From positions 31,619-95,618 of the forward strand of contig CALMBF010000079.1 of assembly GCA_937860145.1 (NCBI GenBank): a stretch of DNA of 64,000 nt, read 5' to 3'. Origin of the DNA: an uncultured Geobacter sp. Lineage in GTDB: Bacteria > Desulfobacterota > Desulfuromonadia > Geobacterales > DSM-12255. Position 1 is the first letter of the stretch. Each line of letters starts with the position of its first letter. Of this stretch, positions 58,634 through 64,000 are shown piece after piece. Under the pieces are notes generated by a model. It was not told where the DNA came from, made no database searches, and saw only the letters and a list, made by a program, of their open reading frames with translations. Made by a program: the position numbers and the translations under genes.

Positions 58634-60094
58634 TTACCGTTCAGTATCCCGCACCGGCAACCTGACCGTGAAGTTCGTCCCCTCCCCCGGCATGCTCTCC
58701 ACCGCGATGCTGCCACCAAAGGATTCGACAATACGCGCCGAGATCGCCAGCCCGAGGCCGGTCCCCTGCCCCGGCTCCTTGGTGGTGAAGAACGGCTCGA
58801 AGATCTTTTCCCGGTTCTCCGGCGCGATCCCCTCCCCGCTGTCGCTGACGCCGAGCACGACATACCCCGGCTCCCCGTATGCCCTGACCCGCAGCTCCCC
58901 GCCTCCCTGCATGGCATCCCGGGCATTGAGGAGCAGGTTGACCAGCACCTGCATCAGCTTGTGCCGGTCGAGAAAAAGGGGCGGGAGCCCGGGGGCCACG
59001 TCGGAGCTGACCGTCAGGTTCTTGAAAGCCCCCTGGCCGGAAAGCATCCCGAGGAGGTCGGTGACGAACGTCCCCAGGTCAATGAATTCGTTCTCCCCCC
59101 TCCCCGGACGGGCATAGTCGAGCAGGTCCCGGACGAGCCGGTCGATCCGCTCCGCTTCCCGGGCGATGCGACGGACATAATCGCTCTTCTCCGCGTCATC
59201 GGCAAGTTCGTCCGCCAGGACACCGTTGTAGCCGATGATGGCCGCCAGGGGGGTGCCGATCTCGTGGGCCATCCCTGCTGCCAGCAGGCCGATGGAAGCC
59301 ATTTTCTCGGAGCGGATCGCTTCCTGCCGGGCCTCCTGCAGTGCCCGGTTCGCCGCCTCCAGGGAACGGACATACCGTTCCACCTGCTCCTGCCGGCTCT
59401 TCAGGGTCGTCTGCATGGAGTTGAACGACTCGGCGAGTCCGGCGATCTCTGCCATGCCGTGCACATTGACCGGGTGGGTGTAGTCTCCGGTAATTACCCT
59501 CTCCGTTGCGGCCAGCAGTCTCTCCAACGGATTGACAATGATCCTCCTGAGGATGAAGCCCCCCAGGCCAAGAAGCAGGATGAAATCGAGGATAAAATAA
59601 CCGATGAAAAAGGTTCGCGACCGGGCAAGGCGGGCATATTCACTCCCCAGCGAGAAGGAAAGGCGTGCGGCGCCGTTATTCCGGCCATCCCGCAGCAGCG
59701 GGGCGTAGGTGACCAACTGTCGCCCCTGGGCCCGCATGAGGCTCCTGGGGGTAGAGGTGCGGATTGTCTCCAGGAGGGGTGGGTCGGCAGCCTGCTCATC
59801 CCTGTCTTTGTAAAGCGGGGTTCCGGCAATATCCACCAGAAGCAGTCCGGAGTAGTCACGGTCGGATGCCAGCGCCGTGACGGCCCTGTCAATGGCGGCG
59901 CGGTTGAACTGTTCCGGAATGGAGGAAATAAAGAGCCGTAGCGCCATTTCCCCGTAGGATCGTTTGGCCTCCAGAAGATCTTTCTCGGCCGTTTTGAAGG
60001 AAATAATGCTCAGCAGCAGCCAGGTAAGCAGCAGCAGGGAGGCCAGTGACGCCAGGATGGCGGAGGTCAGGCCGAAGCGGCGCCGGGAGTTCAT
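58634..60094 (-). CDS. Membrane sensor histidine kinase
   Basis: The 486-residue kinase has an N-terminal membrane helix (about 10-35), an extracytoplasmic sensor region of about 120 residues, a second helix (about 155-175) and HAMP (about 176-230). HisKA follows with AAGMAHEIGTPLAAIIGYNGVL (phospho-acceptor His) and the ATPase core with NLLLNARDAM, DSGEGIAPENREKIFEPFFTTKEPGQGTGLGL. It pairs with the sigma-54 response regulator downstream. The signal is unknown. No strong ribosome site precedes the ATG. Confidence 0.94.
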   Translation of the reverse strand: MNSRRRFGLTSAILASLASLLLLTWLLLSIISFKTAEKDLLEAKRSYGEMALRLFISSIPEQFNRAAIDRAVTALASDRDYSGLLLVDIAGTPLYKDRDEQAADPPLLETIRTSTPRSLMRAQGRQLVTYAPLLRDGRNNGAARLSFSLGSEYARLARSRTFFIGYFILDFILLLGLGGFILRRIIVNPLERLLAATERVITGDYTHPVNVHGMAEIAGLAESFNSMQTTLKSRQEQVERYVRSLEAANRALQEARQEAIRSEKMASIGLLAAGMAHEIGTPLAAIIGYNGVLADELADDAEKSDYVRRIAREAERIDRLVRDLLDYARPGRGENEFIDLGTFVTDLLGMLSGQGAFKNLTVSSDVAPGLPPLFLDRHKLMQVLVNLLLNARDAMQGGGELRVRAYGEPGYVVLGVSDSGEGIAPENREKIFEPFFTTKEPGQGTGLGLAISARIVESFGGSIAVESMPGEGTNFTVRLPVRDTER

Positions 60095-60194
60095 GGCTCA
60101 GGGACGGGAATGGATGTTCGGGGTCCGAGGCACAAAATTCGGGAATTCTCCGCATGTCTCATGTTTCGTCTCCCTCTCCTCGTTCCTGGTCAAG

Positions 60195-60971
60195 TTACCT
60201 GCCGAGGGAAAAATACCAGGTGATCAGCTGCCTGCCACAGAAGATGTAGAGCATGGCGCCGAAGGCGAGGAACGGCCCGAAGGGGATGGCAAGCTTGCCG
60301 TCGCTCTTCTTTATCACCATGGCCGAAATCCCGATCACGGAACCGACCAGCGACGCGGCAAAGATGATGAACGGCACGGAGCGCCAGCCGAGAAACGCCC
60401 CCATCATGGCCAGGAGCTTGATGTCGCCCCCTCCCATCCCCTCTTTGCCGGTGATCTTCTCGTACCCCGTGGCAACGAGGAGCAGGCTCCCCCCTCCCAG
60501 GAGTATGCCAGTCAGGGAGTTGAACCACCCCCCCCAGGGAAGGCCCAAGGCGAAGAGAAAGCCGACCACGATGCCGGGGAGGCTGATGCAGTCGGGGATG
60601 ATCTGGTGATCCAGGTCGATGAAGGTGATGACGACCAGGCTGGAGCAGAAGACGAACATCGCCAGGAACGGCAGGGTCGGCCCGTACTTGATGAAGAGGA
60701 GCAGGGTGAGGGTGCCGTTGAGCGCCTCCACCAGGGGGTAGCGCCAGGAGATGGGCTCGCCGCAGGTGCGGCAGCGGGCGCGGAGGAGGAGGAAGCTGAC
60801 AATCGGGATGTTGTCGTACCAGCGGATCCCCGAGCCGCAGCGGGGGCAGGCGGAGGGGGGGGTCACCACCGACTTTTCCTCGGGGAGGCGGCAGATGCAG
60901 ACGTTCAGGAACGAGCCGACCACGGCACCGAGGAGGAAGGCGAAGATGTAGAAAGGTATGGGAAGCGGCAC
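60195..60971 (-). CDS. pilD: Prepilin peptidase/N-methyltransferase
   Basis: The 258-residue inner-membrane aspartic protease cleaves and methylates type IV pilins and pseudopilins. The GTG start has AAGGAG 5-6 bases before it. The zinc-like tetracysteine pair CPRC...CRTC in the cytoplasmic loop is present. So are the two catalytic aspartates (IDLDHQIIPD and GGGDIKLLAMMGAFLGW). About eight helices are predicted. It lies between valS and the kinase gene and would process the minor pilins downstream. Confidence 0.96.
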   Translation of the reverse strand: MPLPIPFYIFAFLLGAVVGSFLNVCICRLPEEKSVVTPPSACPRCGSGIRWYDNIPIVSFLLLRARCRTCGEPISWRYPLVEALNGTLTLLLFIKYGPTLPFLAMFVFCSSLVVITFIDLDHQIIPDCISLPGIVVGFLFALGLPWGGWFNSLTGILLGGGSLLLVATGYEKITGKEGMGGGDIKLLAMMGAFLGWRSVPFIIFAASLVGSVIGISAMVIKKSDGKLAIPFGPFLAFGAMLYIFCGRQLITWYFSLGR

Positions 60972-60987
60972 ACGGACTCCTTGATCG

Positions 60988-63651
60988 CTATTTCAGCCGG
61001 CTGATCTTCTCCAGGCTCTCTTCCAGCACCGCCTTCTTGGCGGTAACCTCGGCCAGCTTCTCCCGCTCCTTGGCGACGATGTCAGCCGGAGCCCGGTCGA
61101 CGAAAGAGGGGTTCTGCAGTTTCTTCGTGAACAGGTCGATCTCCTTGTCCACCTTGCCGATCTCCTTGAGGAGCCGCTGCACCTCGGCCTCCACGTCCAC
61201 CAGCCCCTTGAGAGGGACGTAAATCTGCACGTCGCCGGCCACCTGGATGGAGGCGTCGTCCGGCTGGGGGATATCCCGGCCTATGGCCAGGTCGGAGACC
61301 CGGGCCAGGCCGATGATTGAACCTTCAGCCTGCTTCATCAGGTGGTGTGACCCCTCCGAGCCGCAGGAGAGTATCACGGCAATCTGCTTACTGGGGGGGA
61401 CCTCCATCTCACCCCGGATGTTCCGGATGCCGGAGATGACTGCCATGACCTGTTCCATCCGGCCGGCTTCGTCCGCATATGACCTGCTCTCGCAGAATGC
61501 CGGGTAGTCGGCCAGCATGATGCTCGGCACCGTTTTCCTCCCCGGAAGGGCCTGCCAGATCTCCTCGGTAATGAACGGCATGAAGGGGTGGAGCAGCCGG
61601 AGCAGCTGCTCCAGCACGGACCAGAGGACGTAGCGGGTCGTCAGCTTCCGGTCCGCATCGTCGCCGTACAGATCCCGTTTGGAGAGCTCCAGGTACCAGT
61701 CGCAGAACTCACTCCAGGTGAACTGGTAGAGTCCCATGGCCGCCTCGTTGTAGCGATACTCTTCCAGGGCGGCGTTGGTCTCCCGGGCGGTTTCGTTCAG
61801 GCGGTGGAGGATCCACTTGTCCCCTTCGGACAATCGCAAGTCACTGACATTGACACTGTCCGGGTCGAACCCCTCAAGGTTCATCAGGGTAAAGCGGGCG
61901 GCGTTCCAGACCTTGTTGCAGAAGTTGCGGTACCCTTCAATCCGCTCCTCTGCCAGCTTGATATCCCGCCCCTGGGCGGCGAAGGCGGCCAGAGTGAAAC
62001 GGAAGGCGTCGGTCCCGTACTGGTCGATGACCGTGAGCGGGTCGATGACGTTCCCCTTGCTCTTGCTCATCTTCTGCCCCTGGGCGTCCCGCACCAGGGC
62101 GTGGATGTAGACGTCCGTAAACGGCACCTCGTCCATGAAGTGAAGCCCCATCATCATCATCCGTGCCACCCAGAAGAAGAGGATGTCGAAGCCGGTCACC
62201 AGGCACGACGTCGGGTAGAAGGTTTTCAGGAGGTCGGTGTTCTCCGGCCACCCCATGGTGGAGAAGGGCCAGAGGGCCGAGGAGAACCAGGTGTCGAGGA
62301 CGTCGGTCTCCTGGCGGATCTCGTCGCTGCCGCAGTGGCTGCATTTCGTCGGGTCCTCCATGGCCACGGTCACCTTGCCGCAGTGGTCGCAGAACCAGGC
62401 GGGGATCCGGTGTCCCCACCAGATCTGGCGGGAGATGCACCAGTCGCGGATGTTCTCCATCCAGTCGTAGTAGGTGTTCTCCCACTGCTTCGGCACGATG
62501 CGGGTACGGCCGTCCTTCACCGCCCCCAGGGCCCGCTCCGCCAGGGGGCCGACCTTGACGTACCACTGGAGCGACAGGTAGGGCTCCACCACGGTCTTGC
62601 AGCGGTAGCAGCCGCCGACGGACATGCCGTGGTCGTCGATCTTCTCCAGGAGCCCCTGCTCCTCCAGTTCGGCAACGATGCGCTTGCGCGCCTCGAAGCG
62701 GTCCAGCCCCTCGTACTGGTGGCCGGCGGCATTGATGACCCCCGACTCGTCCATGACATTGATCTTGTCCAGGCCGTGGCGCAGCCCCACCTCGAAGTCG
62801 TTGAAATCGTGGGCAGGGGTGATCTTCACCACGCCGGTACCGAACTCCAGGTCGACGTAGTCATCCGCCACCACCGGAATCTCCCGGCCGATCAGGGGGA
62901 GGACCACATTCTTGCCGACCAGCTCCCGGTACCGCTCATCCTCCGGGTGAACCGCCACGGCCGTGTCCCCCAGCATGGTCTCGGGACGGGTGGTGGCGAC
63001 CACGACGTACCTCCCCGGCTCGCCGGCAACTGGGTAGCGGATGTGCCAGAGGTGACCCTTCTTCTCCTCGTGCTCCACCTCGATGTCGGAGAGGGCGGTA
63101 TGGCAGCGGGGGCACCAGTTGATCAGGCGGTTGTCCCGGTAGATCAGGCCGTCATCGTAGAGCTTGACGAAGACGGTGCGGACCGCCTTCGACAGCCCTT
63201 CGTCCATGGTGAACCGTTCCCGCTCCCAGTCGCAGGAGGCGCCCAGACGCTTGAGCTGGCCGATGATCTGGCCGCCGGACTCGGCCTTCCACTTCCAGAC
63301 CCGCTCGATGAACGCTTCCCGCCCCAGGTCGTGGCGGTCCTTCTTCTCGGCGGCGAGCTGGCGCTCCACCACGTTCTGGGTGGCGATCCCCGCATGGTCC
63401 GTTCCCGGCATCCAGAGGACGTTGTACCCCTGCATCCGTTTCCAGCGGCAGAGGATGTCCTGGAGGGTGTTGTTCAGGGCGTGGCCCATGTGGAGAGCGC
63501 CAGTGACGTTCGGCGGGGGGATGACGATGCTGTACGGCTTTTTGTCCGATGTCGCCGCGGCGCGGAAATACCCCTTCCCCTCCCATTCGGCATACCATCT
63601 CTTCTCAACATCATGGGGCTCGTACCCCTTGGCAAGTTCTCTTTCAGACAT
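60988..63651 (-). CDS. valS: Valyl-tRNA synthetase
   Basis: The 887-residue class I aminoacyl-tRNA synthetase starts at ATG 63651 (MSERELAKGYEPHDVEKRWY), with AGGAG 6 bases upstream. A GTG one codon earlier is less likely. It has the HIGH-type motif PPNVTGALHMGHALNNTLQD, the KMSKSKGNVIDP loop, the editing CP1 domain with VATTRPETMLGDTAV, and a C-terminal coiled coil (VDVEAEVQRLLKEIGKVDKE). The stop is 16 bases before pilD, so the two are probably cotranscribed. Confidence 0.97.
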   Translation of the reverse strand: MSERELAKGYEPHDVEKRWYAEWEGKGYFRAAATSDKKPYSIVIPPPNVTGALHMGHALNNTLQDILCRWKRMQGYNVLWMPGTDHAGIATQNVVERQLAAEKKDRHDLGREAFIERVWKWKAESGGQIIGQLKRLGASCDWERERFTMDEGLSKAVRTVFVKLYDDGLIYRDNRLINWCPRCHTALSDIEVEHEEKKGHLWHIRYPVAGEPGRYVVVATTRPETMLGDTAVAVHPEDERYRELVGKNVVLPLIGREIPVVADDYVDLEFGTGVVKITPAHDFNDFEVGLRHGLDKINVMDESGVINAAGHQYEGLDRFEARKRIVAELEEQGLLEKIDDHGMSVGGCYRCKTVVEPYLSLQWYVKVGPLAERALGAVKDGRTRIVPKQWENTYYDWMENIRDWCISRQIWWGHRIPAWFCDHCGKVTVAMEDPTKCSHCGSDEIRQETDVLDTWFSSALWPFSTMGWPENTDLLKTFYPTSCLVTGFDILFFWVARMMMMGLHFMDEVPFTDVYIHALVRDAQGQKMSKSKGNVIDPLTVIDQYGTDAFRFTLAAFAAQGRDIKLAEERIEGYRNFCNKVWNAARFTLMNLEGFDPDSVNVSDLRLSEGDKWILHRLNETARETNAALEEYRYNEAAMGLYQFTWSEFCDWYLELSKRDLYGDDADRKLTTRYVLWSVLEQLLRLLHPFMPFITEEIWQALPGRKTVPSIMLADYPAFCESRSYADEAGRMEQVMAVISGIRNIRGEMEVPPSKQIAVILSCGSEGSHHLMKQAEGSIIGLARVSDLAIGRDIPQPDDASIQVAGDVQIYVPLKGLVDVEAEVQRLLKEIGKVDKEIDLFTKKLQNPSFVDRAPADIVAKEREKLAEVTAKKAVLEESLEKISRLK

Positions 63652-63721
63652 CACTCACTCCTGCGGGTTTGCGGATAATCCCCTGCCGGACCGGTTCTAC
63701 CGCCGACAGGTGGTGCGCGTA

Positions 63722-63751
63722 TAAAATGAAATGGGGACTCATCATCCCCAT
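63722..63751 (-). terminator. Hairpin between the right-edge gene and valS
   Basis: ATGGGGA (63731-63737) pairs with TCCCCAT (63745-63751). On the minus strand TTTCATTTTA follows. A modest terminator for the right-edge gene. Confidence 0.55.
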
Positions 63752-63789
63752 ATTCAGTCCAGACAACTGCAGCGTTGTGCGGGTAGCGA

Positions 63790-64000
63790 CTAGCGGCCGA
63801 TACCCTCCCTGATCTTACGGATCTCCTCCCGGATGATGGCTTCGGCCAGGTCGGGGACCACCTCCCAGACGATCTTCTCGATCACGTCGCGGGAGACCTT
63901 GGAAAAAAGCATCTTCAGCTGCTCTTCGTCCAGAGCAGCGGGGGCGGCCGCCGGTGCCGGAGCTGCTGCGGGGGCAGGTGCCGGGGCCACGGGGGGAACG
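63790..64000 (-). CDS. C-terminus of a probable response regulator (5' end off window)
   Basis: The frame is open to the right edge and 69 codons are visible. An Ala/Pro-rich linker is followed by LDEEQLKMLFSKVSRDVIEKI, VWEVVPDLAEAIIREEIRKIREG. That last conserved amphipathic segment is a tail I know from response-regulator proteins of Deltaproteobacteria. The receiver domain would lie beyond the window, so the assignment is tentative. Confidence 0.6.
   Translation of the reverse strand, partial: VPPVAPAPAPAAAPAPAAAPAALDEEQLKMLFSKVSRDVIEKIVWEVVPDLAEAIIREEIRKIREGIGR

Overview
The window looks like chromosomal DNA of a Geobacter-type bacterium (Geobacterales, Desulfobacterota). The reasons are a high G+C content, a cytochrome carrying about 27 to 33 c-type heme motifs, a Wolinella-type three-gene succinate dehydrogenase/fumarate reductase, a GEMM riboswitch in front of pilMNOPQ, and gene blocks (argC-rpsI-rplM-truA-asd-leuB; aroQ-aroB-aroC-pilQPONM; pilY1/minor pilins-regulator-kinase-pilD-valS) that I know from Geobacter genomes. 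No tRNA, rRNA, CRISPR array, insertion sequence or prophage was seen.

Left part (1-9.4 kb): an extracellular electron-transfer locus on the minus strand. A 1633-residue secreted multiheme cytochrome is followed 26 bases later by a large secreted beta-propeller (SBBP)/fibronectin-III protein that runs off the left edge. The cytochrome promoter sits in a nested inverted repeat. Next (9.5-30.6 kb) come housekeeping genes: argC, rpsI, rplM, truA, asd, leuB, frdBAC (read C-A-B), tgt-mazG, a DUF815 ATPase, ogt, murJ, a YtxH protein, the aguA-aguB putrescine pair, one chemoreceptor and glgA. Palindromic repeat elements lie in the gaps beside argC, asd and leuB.

Middle (30.7-37.7 kb): an unrecognised four-gene membrane operon with a 40-residue single-helix protein, a 7-cysteine protein and a good sigma-54 promoter with an upstream palindrome. 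A six-gene operon then mixes shikimate genes (aroC, aroB, aroQ) with a DUF4124 membrane protein, a TPR protein and a Roadblock/LC7 protein.

Right part (37.8-64 kb): the type IV pilus locus. Two glycine-rich lipoproteins, one with PKD and VWA domains, lie beyond pilQ. The pilMNOPQ block is preceded by a small XRE-type regulator gene and a GEMM-I riboswitch with its own promoter and a terminator that overlaps the aptamer. Position 20 of the aptamer is A, which suggests 3',3'-cGAMP rather than c-di-GMP. Upstream lies pilY1-fimU-pilV-pilW-pilX, with a near-perfect sigma-54 promoter before pilY1. It is followed by a sigma-54-dependent response regulator, its histidine kinase, prepilin peptidase pilD, valS and the C-terminal end of a response-regulator-like protein. 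The layout suggests that the two pilus blocks have separate inputs: a cyclic dinucleotide for the secretin/alignment complex, and a two-component sigma-54 circuit for the tip adhesin and minor pilins.
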